The notes under the pieces: generated by a model
Told to the model about the DNA's origin: nothing
Databases searched by the model: none
What the model saw: only the letters and a program-made list of their open reading frames with translations
Position numbers and translations under genes: made by a program
Assembly: GCA_017444825.1 (NCBI GenBank)
Contig: JAFSVU010000014.1
Coordinates: 1-64,000, forward strand
Origin: Clostridia bacterium
GTDB lineage: Bacteria; Bacillota; Clostridia; UBA1212
Reading direction: 5' to 3'
Length of the DNA stretch: 64,000 nt
Shown here: one piece after another, positions 27,353-36,632 of the stretch
How positions within the stretch are numbered: position 1 is the first letter of the stretch
How the letters are laid out: every line of letters starts with the position of its first letter

Positions 27353-27493
27353 TTTAAGGGAGTGCCGCCCTAAGTAATAAGTAACAGGTAAAAGGTAAGA
27401 GGTGCTCTGCAAGAAGTGCCGGACTAAGTAACAAGTAAAAGGTAAGAGGTGCTCTGCGAGAAGGAGTGCCGCATCAGGCAATAAGTAAAAAGC
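27353..27493 (+). repeat. Heptamer/GTGCCG array D
   Basis: It begins two bases after the aminotransferase TAG with GGGAGTGCCGCC, then heptamers. A block of about 59 bases (heptamers, a GTGCTCTGC word and a GTGCCG word) is repeated with few changes. It ends about 30 bases before the TPR gene. Confidence 0.8.
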
Positions 27494-27521
27494 CTGAAAT
27501 TATAGGTGAAAAGCAACGGTT

Positions 27522-28370
27522 ATGAACGACTTCTCCAAGACGAACGCGATGGGTCCCGAGGACTACGCCGAACCCCGCTGTCTGCTCTGTGACGAGCCAT
27601 ACGGCAAGGAGCCCGAGGTGCGCTCCGTTCCCCAGCAGCGCATAATCGAAAAGAACGACGAATATCTCGCAAAAAAAGACTATGCCGGCGCCGAAAGGCA
27701 TCTGCTCTACTGGCTTGAGGAGGCCCGCCTCGGCAATGACAAACGGGGCATGCTGGTCATCACCAATGAGCTCATTGGCCATTACAGAAAGTGCGGCGAG
27801 AAGGAGAAGGCCCTGAAAAACGTGGACTCCGCCCTGGAGCTTCTGGACAAGCTCGGCTTTGAGGACTCCACCAGTGCCGGCACCACCTACGTCAACTGCG
27901 CCACCGCCTGCAACGCTTTTTCCGAAAACGAGCGCTCGATTGGGCTGTTCCAAAAGGCCCGCAGGATATACGAAAATACGGAGGGAATTTCGAAAACTCT
28001 CCTCGGCGGTCTCTACAACAACATGGGGCTCTGCTTCAAGGCGCTGGGCCGCTATGACGAGGCGCTGGAGGCCTTTGACAAGGCTGACGGCTGCATGGCC
28101 AACGTGGAACACGGCGAGCTTGAACGGGCCATAACCTGCCTAAACGTGGCTGACGTGATATCGGCAAGCCGCGGAATGGAGGACGGGGAGTCTGATATCT
28201 ACGCCCTGCTCGACAAAGCATACGACTATCTCACAAAAACCAATGCCCCCAGGGACGGCTACTACGCCTTCGTTTGCGACAAGTGCGCCCCGGTGTTCGG
28301 GTATTACGGATATTTCCTCGCGGAGGATGAGCTTAAGAAAGAAGCCGACAGGATATATGCAGGGAATTGA
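27522..28370 (+). CDS. Tetratricopeptide-repeat protein
   Basis: 282 residues, nearly all alpha-helical. TPR-like helix pairs are visible from about residue 45 (YLAKKDYAGAERHLLYWLEE) to 230 (GRYDEALEAFDKAD, ERSIGLFQKARRIYE). The N-terminal CLLCDEPYG has two cysteines that could bind metal but no full motif. Cytoplasmic, no signal peptide. Its 3' end overlaps the following DUF4037 gene by 14 bases, so the two proteins are probably made together and may interact. Confidence 0.75.
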   Translation: MNDFSKTNAMGPEDYAEPRCLLCDEPYGKEPEVRSVPQQRIIEKNDEYLAKKDYAGAERHLLYWLEEARLGNDKRGMLVITNELIGHYRKCGEKEKALKNVDSALELLDKLGFEDSTSAGTTYVNCATACNAFSENERSIGLFQKARRIYENTEGISKTLLGGLYNNMGLCFKALGRYDEALEAFDKADGCMANVEHGELERAITCLNVADVISASRGMEDGESDIYALLDKAYDYLTKTNAPRDGYYAFVCDKCAPVFGYYGYFLAEDELKKEADRIYAGN

Positions 28371-29298
28371 GCTTTCTCGCAAATATTTCGAGGAATACGG
28401 GCGGCCCCTTCTGGAGAAAGATTTCGGCCACCTGCTGCCGTTTATTGCCGTGGGACTGGCGGGAAGCGGGTCGGAGTGCCTTGGCTACGACGACGAGGTT
28501 TCACGGGACCACGATTTCGAGCCCGGCTTCTGCATCTTTCTGCCCGGCGAGGAGACCGTGAGCCGCCGCGATGCATTTCTGCTTGAAAAGGCATACGCCA
28601 AGCTTCCGAAGGAGTTCATGGGTATCAAAAGAGAGAGGCTCGCACCGGTGGGCGGAGCAAGGCACGGAGTCATAAGAATTTCCGATTTTTTCGAAAAAAC
28701 AGTAGGTTCAAGGGACGGAAGTCTCACCCTCGGCAAATGGTTTTCGGTCCCGGAGCAGTCGCTCCTTGAGGCCACCTCCGGCGAGATCTTTTTCGACAAT
28801 TACGGCCTCCTGACCGGCATCCGGGAGTCCCTGAGCTTTTTCCCGAGGGACGTCATGCTGAAAAAACTGGCGGGACGCCTCCTGCTCATGGGCCAGTCGG
28901 GCCAGTACAACTATCAGAGGTGCATTGACCACGGGGAGACCGGTGCGGCCCAGCTGGCGGCCTTTGAGTTCGCGGACAGCGCCGTTTCAGCGGCATTTCT
29001 CCTTGCGGGCAGATACCGGCCCTATTACAAATGGACCTTCCGGGCACTGAGAGACATTCCCTCCTGCGCCCTTCTCGAACCGATTATCGAGAACATCATA
29101 ACCACCGGCAATGCGGGCGACGATGCCGCAAGGAAGCGGTCTGAGATCGAGGCTGTGTCGGGGCTTGTGATCAAAAGCCTTAAGGAGCATGGCATTGGCG
29201 ATGAGAGCAGCACTTCCCTCGAGGCCCAGTCCTATGCGGTGAACGGAGCAATATCCGATTCATCGATCCGCAACCTCCACGTGCTTGCCGCCGTGTAA
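28357..29298 (+). CDS. DUF4037 nucleotidyltransferase-like protein
   Basis: 313 residues. The N-terminal part holds a minimal nucleotidyltransferase signature: GSGS at 36-39, then D51-H-D53 within SRDHDFEPG, which resembles the GS...DxD pattern of the polymerase-beta superfamily. The remainder is helical. The ATG at 28357 overlaps the TPR gene; the upstream in-frame extension was rejected because it lies wholly in that gene. Transfer of a nucleotide to a protein or small molecule is inferred; no substrate is known from this sequence. It is followed by a strong terminator. Confidence 0.72.
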   Translation: MQGIELSRKYFEEYGRPLLEKDFGHLLPFIAVGLAGSGSECLGYDDEVSRDHDFEPGFCIFLPGEETVSRRDAFLLEKAYAKLPKEFMGIKRERLAPVGGARHGVIRISDFFEKTVGSRDGSLTLGKWFSVPEQSLLEATSGEIFFDNYGLLTGIRESLSFFPRDVMLKKLAGRLLLMGQSGQYNYQRCIDHGETGAAQLAAFEFADSAVSAAFLLAGRYRPYYKWTFRALRDIPSCALLEPIIENIITTGNAGDDAARKRSEIEAVSGLVIKSLKEHGIGDESSTSLEAQSYAVNGAISDSSIRNLHVLAAV

Positions 29299-29318
29299 CA
29301 GTCACTGACATTTTCTTT

Positions 29319-29346
29319 AGCGCGCCAAAAAGGCGTGCTTTTTTTA
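29319..29346 (+). terminator. Rho-independent terminator after the DUF4037 gene
   Basis: AGCGCGCC and GGCGTGCT arms (one G-U pair), a five-A loop, then seven or more T. Confidence 0.8.
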
Positions 29347-29449
29347 TACCCGCAAGCAGTGAACACCCGCGTTTATATTAAAAATAACAGTCGCAAATAA
29401 TGCTGAAAGATGATATAATTTTTCTGAATTCTTTTATGGAGGATCCCTT

Positions 29450-30886
29450 ATGGCTAAATTTGATGAATCACTTGAGTTTAAACGCAAAAACTCGTGGCAG
29501 TACATGAGTGAAGAGCAGAAAAAAGAAGTGTTTGATTTCTGCGAGGACTACAAAAAATTCCTTAACAACAGCAAGACCGAGCGTGAGGCTGTTGACACCG
29601 CAGTGGAAATGCTGAGAGCCGACGGTTACCTTTCCCTTGAGGAAGTAAAGGCCAAAAAGATCTCTCCCGACAAGCTTCCCGGCACAAAGCTTTACTACAT
29701 CCATCACAACAGATGCATTTTTATCGCAAAACTGGGTAAATCTCGCCCGGACGAGGGCTTTAATCTGGTGGGCGCTCACGTGGACTGCCCCAGACTTGAC
29801 CTCAAGCCCTGGCCCATCATGGAGAAGAACAATTTCCTCTACTTTAAAACTCACTACTACGGCGGAATAAAGATGTATCAGTGGCCCACGATACCGCTCG
29901 CACTTCACGGTGTTATCGTAAAGGCTGACGGAACAAAGATCAACTTCCGCATCGGTGAGGACGAGGGGGATCCGAAATTCATGATCTCCGACATTCTTCC
30001 CCACCTTGGACACCAGCAGATGAGCAAACCCGCCAATGCATTTATGGATCCCGAGGTCCATCTCAACGTCATCGTCGGTTCAATGCCCGGCTTCATCAAC
30101 GAGTCAGACCCCGAAGACAAGCCTCTCACTGTTAAGCAGGCGATCCTCACCTATCTGGCGGAGAAATATAACGTCACAGAGCGCGATTTCATCAACGCTG
30201 AGCTGGTGATCACCCCTGCAGATAAGGCCGTAGACATCGGTTTTGACAGAGCTATCATTGCCGCATACGGTCACGACGACAGAGTCTGCGCCTTCACCGA
30301 GCTTCGCGCTCTCCTCGATATGAAATCGATCCCCACGAAGACGGCTGTGGCATATTTCGCCGACAAGGAAGAGATCGGATCGGTGGGCGTCACAGGCGCG
30401 CGGTCCAATTCTCTCGAGCTTTTCGCCATGGAGGTGGCTGATCTTTACGGCTACGACGAGACACTTTTAGCCACAAAGCGCTGTCTCGCAGCCTCCAAGA
30501 TGCTTTCCGCGGACGTCACCGCAGCCTTCGACCCCTCATATGCAGAGGTCTATGACGAATCCAATGCGGCCTTCATGGGCGGCGGTATTGCCATTGAAAA
30601 ATACACCGGCAGCGGCGGAAAGGGAGGCACGTCCGATGCTCCCGCAGAGTTTGTGGCCGAGGTCACCGGAATATTCGATTCGCAGAACGTGGCATGGCAG
30701 ATCAACGAGATGGGTAAGATGAACGCCGGAGGCGGCGGGACCATTGCCCAGTTCATGGCAGACAAGGGCGTCGAAGTCATCGACTGCGGTGTCCCCCTCT
30801 TCAGCATGCACGCCCCCCTCGAGATGGCCTCAAAGGCGGACGTTTACTGGGCCTACAAAGGATATCTGGCATTCATAGACAGGTAA
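29450..30886 (+). CDS. M18-family aspartyl aminopeptidase
   Basis: 478-residue zinc aminopeptidase of the M18 family, which removes N-terminal Asp/Glu from peptides in the cytoplasm. Visible metal and catalytic segments are GAHVDCPRLDLKP, YGHDDRVCA, ADKEEIGSVG and the final SMHAPLEM. GGAGG lies seven bases before the ATG, and a TATAAT at 29424-29429 is a possible -10 without a clear -35. It stands alone between a terminator upstream and a secreted-protein gene downstream. Confidence 0.92.
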   Translation: MAKFDESLEFKRKNSWQYMSEEQKKEVFDFCEDYKKFLNNSKTEREAVDTAVEMLRADGYLSLEEVKAKKISPDKLPGTKLYYIHHNRCIFIAKLGKSRPDEGFNLVGAHVDCPRLDLKPWPIMEKNNFLYFKTHYYGGIKMYQWPTIPLALHGVIVKADGTKINFRIGEDEGDPKFMISDILPHLGHQQMSKPANAFMDPEVHLNVIVGSMPGFINESDPEDKPLTVKQAILTYLAEKYNVTERDFINAELVITPADKAVDIGFDRAIIAAYGHDDRVCAFTELRALLDMKSIPTKTAVAYFADKEEIGSVGVTGARSNSLELFAMEVADLYGYDETLLATKRCLAASKMLSADVTAAFDPSYAEVYDESNAAFMGGGIAIEKYTGSGGKGGTSDAPAEFVAEVTGIFDSQNVAWQINEMGKMNAGGGGTIAQFMADKGVEVIDCGVPLFSMHAPLEMASKADVYWAYKGYLAFIDR

Positions 30887-30983
30887 CTACACAGAACCGG
30901 AAGGTACTGTCAAATAAAACCAAAGCGGTCTTGGTCAACCGAACCGCAAGATTGTTAAATTACACAAAAGGAAGGATAAGATT

Positions 30984-31856
30984 ATGAAAAAACTGATTTC
31001 AATTCTTTTGATTCTGGCCGTTATGGTTCTCGGAATCGTTGCAGTCTCTGCGGACGACGGCGAAGTTATCACAGTCGGCGCCGAAGAAGAGCGTGAGATC
31101 CTTTACCTGGCGGATTTCGAGGATCCGGTACCGAACCCGAACCCCGGTCTTTGGTTTGCATCTGCCGTTCAGGACGGTGGCCAATGGGTCACAACAGTAT
31201 TTGAAGACGGATACTGCGCTGTTTCGTTCTTTGCAAACAAGCCCTTCAGCACCATCGGAATGCCTTTCTGGGCAGGTGCGAGCACGTTCCCCGGAATCGA
31301 GCCCGGAACCATGCAGCTCGCAATCTTCAAGACCGACGCCTCCAAGGCCACCGCTCTTGACTACAATATCGAGGACGCGCTCATAAAAGAAGAAATAACG
31401 ACCGACCACGACATCCCCGATTTCGAGTGGACATTTGATCAGCTCCCCGGCGGAAGCTACACGTTCAGAGTAATGTTCCCCACCGAAGCAAACGCATACC
31501 TGGTTCTCAGCCAGGGTGAGCCTCTGGAAGGCGAGTTTGACATTGATTACGTCAGCGCTCCCGGAGAAGGCTTCCACTGCTACGTTGTGCTTGACGAGGG
31601 CGAAGAAGTGACTCCCGAGCCCACACCCGAGCCGACGGCCACACCTGAGCCCACCGACACTCCCGAGCCCACAGCCGAGCCCACCGACGCTCCCGAAACC
31701 GGCGATACCGAGGCAACCGAAGCTCCGGCTACGGAAGCTCCCGCGGACAGCAGTAAGACCGAGGAGAAGAAGGGATGCGGAAGCATCATATCCATCTCCG
31801 GCCTTTCGGTAGTTGCCCTTGCCGCAGCCGCTTTCGTTCTTAAGAAAAGATCCTGA
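30984..31856 (+). CDS. Secreted protein with Pro/Thr linker and KKGCGS membrane anchor
   Basis: 290 residues: signal peptide (about 1-24), a beta-rich domain (about 25-205) without a recognised family, an acidic Thr/Pro/Glu linker (about 210-255) and a C-terminal KKGCGS followed by about 18 hydrophobic residues and KKRS. The anchor matches that of the fourth GH71/GH99-like protein. GGAAGG lies before the ATG. The 98-base gap upstream holds an imperfect hairpin (30924-30947) with no T-run. Function unknown; a surface-exposed binding protein is likely. Confidence 0.65.
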   Translation: MKKLISILLILAVMVLGIVAVSADDGEVITVGAEEEREILYLADFEDPVPNPNPGLWFASAVQDGGQWVTTVFEDGYCAVSFFANKPFSTIGMPFWAGASTFPGIEPGTMQLAIFKTDASKATALDYNIEDALIKEEITTDHDIPDFEWTFDQLPGGSYTFRVMFPTEANAYLVLSQGEPLEGEFDIDYVSAPGEGFHCYVVLDEGEEVTPEPTPEPTATPEPTDTPEPTAEPTDAPETGDTEATEAPATEAPADSSKTEEKKGCGSIISISGLSVVALAAAAFVLKKRS

Positions 31857-31937
31857 CAAACATCGGAACCCGGGGCATTCAAACGTTCCGGGCTCTCTTA
31901 AATATCCCGCATATCGCGGGCACTCTCGGAGGAAATA

Positions 31938-32795
31938 ATGGTAAGAGTTTTAATTAATCCCAAAGCCAACAACGGCGCAGGCAGAGAAACCGGAAAAGAG
32001 ATCGAAAAGCTGCTTCCGGGCGAGACCTTTGAATACGTTGACGTGACCACCATCGAAAACGCATATGATTACCTCGACACGGTTCCCGAGGACGTCAAAG
32101 TTGTTTTCGGAGGCGGAGACGGCACTCTTCAGCACCTTGCGAACGACGTACACAACAGGCCTCTCAAGAGAGACATCTACTTCTATCCCGCAGGCTCCGG
32201 AAACGATTTCTGGAAGGACGTGAAGGGAGATTCCAAGGACGAGCTGCTCCTCATCAACCCCTACATTGAGAAGCTCCCCGTTACGATCATTAACGGTAAG
32301 GAATACTGCTTCGTTAACAACGTTGGTTTCGGCATCGACGGTTACTGCTGCGAGGAAGGTGACAGACTGCGCGCTATCAGCGATAAGCCTATCAACTACA
32401 CATCCATTGCGATCAAGGGCCTCCTCTTCAAATTCAAACCGAGAAACGCCAAGGTCACCGTTGACGGCGTGGTCCACGAGTTCAAGAACGCATGGCTCGC
32501 ACCTGTAATGAACGGCAGATACTACGGCGGCGGCATGAACGTAGCTCCCGATCAGGACAGACTGAACAAAGAGCGCACACTCACATGCGTCGTCCTGCAC
32601 GACAATATCCCGCTTCACGCTCTCATGATCTTCCCGAAGATCTTCAAGGGCGAGCTCGTGAACGAGAAAAAGCACTGCGTCGTATTCACCGGCAAGGACA
32701 TCAGAGTCGAATTCGACAAGCCCTGCGCTGTGCAGATCGACGGCGAAACTTTCCTGAACATTTCCTCCACAGAAACTCACGCCTACAGAGACTGA
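31938..32795 (+). CDS. Diacylglycerol kinase-like lipid kinase (YegS/BmrU family)
   Basis: 285 residues. INPKANNGAG near the N-terminus and GGGDGTLQHLAND at about 57-69 are the nucleotide-binding motifs of the family, which phosphorylates diacylglycerol or related lipids so they re-enter phospholipid synthesis. PAGSGNDFWKDV and VNNVGFGIDG are also typical. A good GGAGG precedes the ATG. Small hairpins before it (about 31869-31893 and 31905-31921) have no strong T-run. Confidence 0.85.
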   Translation: MVRVLINPKANNGAGRETGKEIEKLLPGETFEYVDVTTIENAYDYLDTVPEDVKVVFGGGDGTLQHLANDVHNRPLKRDIYFYPAGSGNDFWKDVKGDSKDELLLINPYIEKLPVTIINGKEYCFVNNVGFGIDGYCCEEGDRLRAISDKPINYTSIAIKGLLFKFKPRNAKVTVDGVVHEFKNAWLAPVMNGRYYGGGMNVAPDQDRLNKERTLTCVVLHDNIPLHALMIFPKIFKGELVNEKKHCVVFTGKDIRVEFDKPCAVQIDGETFLNISSTETHAYRD

Positions 32796-32871
32796 CGTGG
32801 TGATGTGAATAATCATTTTCCGGGAACCTGCGGCCTGCGGGTTTCCGGATTGTTGTAAAGAAAGGAACGAC

Positions 32872-33939
32872 ATGCAAGACAATCTGGTTTCTTTCAAGTG
32901 TCCCACCTGCGACACTTCGCTGCTTTTCGACGCAGAGCTTGGTAAATTTCTCTGCCCCGCATGCAGCAACCAATACGAAATAGCCGACATAGAAAAAGCC
33001 GGTGCCTCCGCGGAGCCCTCTTTTGACTGGGGCGCCCATATGGCCTCCTACGTCAAGGAAGACCTGACAGGCACTGTAACATATTCCTGCAAATACTGCG
33101 GCGCCGACATCGTGACGGAAGCCACCACCAGCGCGACCCATTGCCCATATTGCGACAATGAGATCATAATCAACGAAAAGCTGACCGGTTCCCTGCGCCC
33201 AAATTGCATCATTCCCTTTAAATTCGACAAAAAGAACATTGCGGATATGTGGAAGACGCTGCTTAAGAAAAAGCGCCTTCTCCCCAAAAACTTCATCACA
33301 GACGCGGTGATCGAAAAAGCACAGGGTATTTACGTGCCCTTCTGGCTCTATGACTGCACAGCTGACGGCCGCATGACCTTCGAGACCACCACCAGAAGAT
33401 CCTGGTACTCCTCGGGCTACGACTACACCGAGGTCAAGTACTATTACGTCACCGTTGAGGGCGAGGTCGGTTTTAAGAAGGTGCCCGTTGATGCCAGCAT
33501 AAAGATGGACAACCGTACCATGGACCTCCTTGAGCCCTACGACTACTCCCAGCTGGAGCCTTTTGCGCCGGGATATCTCAGCGGCTTCATGGCAGACAGA
33601 TACGACGACACACCCGCGGAGTGCGCTCCGAGAGTCAACACGAGAGTCATTGACGGCGTCGCCAATGTGTTCTCAAAAGAGGTTACGGGCTACAATACTT
33701 CCCGCCGGGTCAGCGAGGACCTGGGCCTCAAGGACACCGCTGCGGTCTACGCCTTGCTGCCGGTCTACACGATGAAAGCACAGTACAACGGCAAGACTTA
33801 CGAATATACCATAAACGGTCAGACAGGCAAAATAGTGGGAGACTTCCCCAAGTCCAAGGCCCGCTGGTTCAAGACCTTCGGAATAGTTTCGGGCATCATT
33901 GCGGTCGTGCTGATGCTCCTGATGTTCCTGATGCGGTGA
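32872..33939 (+). CDS. Multi-zinc-ribbon membrane protein
   Basis: 355 residues. The N-terminal ribbon (FKCPTCDTSL and FLCPACSNQY) is followed by a second (YSCKYCGADI and HCPYCDNEI), a beta-rich domain (about 110-310) and one C-terminal transmembrane helix (about 332-352). The similarity is to a common but uncharacterised Bacillota family often annotated as a TFIIB-type zinc-ribbon or PriA-like protein. It ends 13 bases before the triple-TPM gene, an association seen in related genomes, and the two may work together in envelope protein handling; that role is inferred. Confidence 0.75.
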   Translation: MQDNLVSFKCPTCDTSLLFDAELGKFLCPACSNQYEIADIEKAGASAEPSFDWGAHMASYVKEDLTGTVTYSCKYCGADIVTEATTSATHCPYCDNEIIINEKLTGSLRPNCIIPFKFDKKNIADMWKTLLKKKRLLPKNFITDAVIEKAQGIYVPFWLYDCTADGRMTFETTTRRSWYSSGYDYTEVKYYYVTVEGEVGFKKVPVDASIKMDNRTMDLLEPYDYSQLEPFAPGYLSGFMADRYDDTPAECAPRVNTRVIDGVANVFSKEVTGYNTSRRVSEDLGLKDTAAVYALLPVYTMKAQYNGKTYEYTINGQTGKIVGDFPKSKARWFKTFGIVSGIIAVVLMLLMFLMR

Positions 33940-33952
33940 AAGGAGGACTGTC

Positions 33953-35842
33953 ATGAAGATTTCAAAGAAGATTTTGACGTTCATCCTGGCGGCATTGGTC
34001 ATACTTGCTCCGGCATTGCTTCTCATCCCGACCGCAAAAGCTTACGTTGATTTTGAGCCCTTCCACGACTACAATGCGCCGAGAGTCATTGACAATGCAG
34101 GCATCCTCTCCGATGAGTTTGAGGAGACCGCCGCGGAGCGCATTGGCGAGATCGGGCAGCGCTACAAAACGGACGTGGTGGTCCTTACGGTGGACGGCTA
34201 TTCCGCATCCGAGTTCGGCGAAAAGGTCGAGGACTACTACCGTGACATCTACGGGGGCATGGGTTTCGACGACTACCTTGCGGATTATTTTGACTACAAA
34301 GGCTACGGGTACGGAAGCACCTACAGCGGCATCATCATGGGCATCAACATGGATCCCGACAACAGGATGTATTGGTTTATCACCACGGGTGACGCCGAGT
34401 ACGAGTTCGAGGGCCATATCAGCGCCTTGAAGAGCGGAGTTCAGGGGTATCTTGCAAGCGGCCGGTACGACACCGCTGTTGAGTGGTACATTGATTACGT
34501 GGAATCCGTGGCAAAACAGGCTGCGGTCAGTCAAAAATACGATTTCGGCAAGGAAACCTTTGTGAACGGGGACTTTGTTTACGACGATGCCGGCATTCTT
34601 TCGGACGGGGACACCTCTGCGATACTCCCTCTCTTCAAAGAACTGGAGGCAAAATACGAGTCTGACTTCATCCTTCTCACGGTCAAAAACGGTTTTTCCG
34701 CCTCGGATTTCGGCGAAGAAGCCGCTGATTTTTACAGAGAAAGAGGCGTGGACTACAACCTTAACGACTACGCCGCGGACTTCCTGAACTCAAACAGTTT
34801 AGGCGGTTACAACAATGACGATACGGATCAGAGCGCGGTGATATTTGCCATAACCAAGGGTCCGGACGGCTTTGAATCCACCTGCTACTCTGCGGGCAAG
34901 GCCCGGGACCTTTATTACGGCGAGAAAAACGAGCAGGCTCTCTTTACCGAAACCGCGAAGAGTTCCGCAGAGTGCGTGGCAGGGCTGGTGAGATACGTCA
35001 GTTTTTTGGAGACGCCTGAGTATTACGATCCCGATGACGCCGGCGTTTACACTGTCGTAACGCCCGGGGAAAAAGCTTCGGAGCCCGGGTTTATTACCGA
35101 CAGCGCGAAGGTGTTTGGCAGCGAAGATCTCGAAATTATCCGGGAAAAACTCACCAAGGCAAGCGCCAAGGCCAAGGCAGATCTTATGATCATCACCCTT
35201 AACGACTACAACGTGTCCGAGTTCGGTCCCGAGGCGGTCGTCGCATACAACCACGGCTATTATGGTTCGGATTATACTCTTTACGAATATGCATACGATA
35301 AGATCAGAAGCCTGGGCTACGGCGGAGAAGACGAGGGAGTCCTTCTGGTAATATATGACGACAACGGCTACCTTGAATGTGCCATCGCAGGCGCAGGTCA
35401 AAAAGCCGCGGGTCGAATCCTCGTGGATTACGAGACGCTGAGGGAGAGCATTGGCGGTAAACTGAACTCCTTCTCCGGCAACTCTTTTGTAAAAGCCGCA
35501 AACACCTTTATAACCTTCACGAAATGGAAGCTGATCACCGGCCACTACCCGCTCACATTCGGGCACTATTTCTGGTCCATAGCCATTGCGGTTTTCATAG
35601 GCGCCATCGTTACTTTGATCCGCACTGCCAATTCGTATAACAAAATGACCGTAACGCCCGCATCGACATACATCGACTCCTCCACGGTGCACATTCGCGA
35701 TAAAAACCAGGTCTTTGTCCGTTCCTCCGTAACAAGGGTGGTCCACCAGTCATCCTCTGGCGGTTCTTCGGGAGGCGGCGGCCATTCCCACTCCAGCGGT
35801 TCCTCGGGCAGGTCCCACGGCGGTGGCGGCGGAAGGTTCTGA
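33953..35842 (+). CDS. Triple TPM-domain membrane protein (YgcG-like)
   Basis: 629 residues: signal peptide (about 1-30), three TPM domains in tandem (about 40-180, 205-350 and 375-520; repeated signature D.AGILSD or DSAKVFG with VLTV/ILLTV/MIITL), a transmembrane helix (about 537-560) and a Gly/Ser/His-rich tail ending GGGGGRF, as in YgcG proteins. Three TPM copies are unusual, because one is the common case. TPM domains have been proposed to act in membrane protein or photosystem repair and sometimes as phosphatases; the job in this lineage is unknown. Confidence 0.8.
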   Translation: MKISKKILTFILAALVILAPALLLIPTAKAYVDFEPFHDYNAPRVIDNAGILSDEFEETAAERIGEIGQRYKTDVVVLTVDGYSASEFGEKVEDYYRDIYGGMGFDDYLADYFDYKGYGYGSTYSGIIMGINMDPDNRMYWFITTGDAEYEFEGHISALKSGVQGYLASGRYDTAVEWYIDYVESVAKQAAVSQKYDFGKETFVNGDFVYDDAGILSDGDTSAILPLFKELEAKYESDFILLTVKNGFSASDFGEEAADFYRERGVDYNLNDYAADFLNSNSLGGYNNDDTDQSAVIFAITKGPDGFESTCYSAGKARDLYYGEKNEQALFTETAKSSAECVAGLVRYVSFLETPEYYDPDDAGVYTVVTPGEKASEPGFITDSAKVFGSEDLEIIREKLTKASAKAKADLMIITLNDYNVSEFGPEAVVAYNHGYYGSDYTLYEYAYDKIRSLGYGGEDEGVLLVIYDDNGYLECAIAGAGQKAAGRILVDYETLRESIGGKLNSFSGNSFVKAANTFITFTKWKLITGHYPLTFGHYFWSIAIAVFIGAIVTLIRTANSYNKMTVTPASTYIDSSTVHIRDKNQVFVRSSVTRVVHQSSSGGSSGGGGHSHSSGSSGRSHGGGGGRF

Positions 35843-35872
35843 ACTTTCCCTAAATTTAGCAACATCTGTTTA

Positions 35873-35914
35873 CAACAAGATCCCGCAGGGCCTGCCTCCC
35901 GCGGGATCTTGTTG
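35873..35914. terminator. Long perfect hairpin between convergent genes
   Basis: A 14-bp perfect stem (35873-35886 with 35901-35914) between convergent stops. No strong T-run follows on either side, so it could terminate or stabilise the two 3' ends. Confidence 0.5.
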
Positions 35915-35958
35915 TAGCCTTTATTTGTAGTTTTCAGCTTGAAAGCCAGTCCTTTGCG

Positions 35959-36600
35959 TTAAAGCTTTAAGTCCGCGACCTCTCTTATGTCGTTTACCGT
36001 AAAATCCGGCCCAGCCGCAAGAAGCTTTTCTCTGTCGCCCATGCCGTAGAGGCATCCGCAGGTCTTAACTCCCGCAGCCCTTCCCGCGTCAATGTCAGCC
36101 TTTGAGTCGCCCACCATCACGGTCGATGCAGTGTCTGTCCCCGCATCCTCCATGGAGCGGAATATCCCTTCGGGGTCCGGCTTTCTTTTGGTCAGGTTTT
36201 CGGGGCAATAGATCGAGTTGAACTTGTCCTTGATCCCGAACCGGTCAAGAGTCTTCACCGCGATCTTAAGAGGCTTATTGGTGAAAAGAGCCGCCAGGTC
36301 TCCCCGCTCCCTTATAACGTCCAGGATCTCCGCCAGTCCGTCATAGGGCACTGAAGTGTCGCAGCAGTGAACAAAATATGAGGCCTTGTACTCCTCAAGG
36401 ATCTTGTCCAAAGGCTCCCCGGGCACGTTCAGCGTGTTCTCGATAAGAAACCTCGCCCCGTAGCCCACGAACTTCAGCACCTCACTTACGCCAAGCGCCT
36501 CCAGCCCGTATTTTTCTCTCACCTCGTTAAGCGACACCGCAATGTCGTCGCCGGTATACGAGATCGTCCCGTCAAAATCAAATATGTAAAGCTTTTTCAA
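35959..36600 (-). CDS. HAD-family phosphatase, phosphoglycolate phosphatase-like
   Basis: 213 residues. FDFDGTISYTG carries the nucleophile D9 and acid D11 (HAD motif I), FTNKP is motif II, KRKPDPEG holds the motif III lysine and MVGDSKADIDAGRAAG motif IV. The cap domain type and motifs fit phosphoglycolate phosphatase (Gph) or a related sugar/nucleotide phosphatase. It is 32 bases downstream of rsfS and probably in the same transcript. Confidence 0.85.
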   Translation of the reverse strand: MKKLYIFDFDGTISYTGDDIAVSLNEVREKYGLEALGVSEVLKFVGYGARFLIENTLNVPGEPLDKILEEYKASYFVHCCDTSVPYDGLAEILDVIRERGDLAALFTNKPLKIAVKTLDRFGIKDKFNSIYCPENLTKRKPDPEGIFRSMEDAGTDTASTVMVGDSKADIDAGRAAGVKTCGCLYGMGDREKLLAAGPDFTVNDIREVADLKL

Positions 36601-36632
36601 AGCCTTTAGTCCTTTCTCAGGTCTCTACGCCC

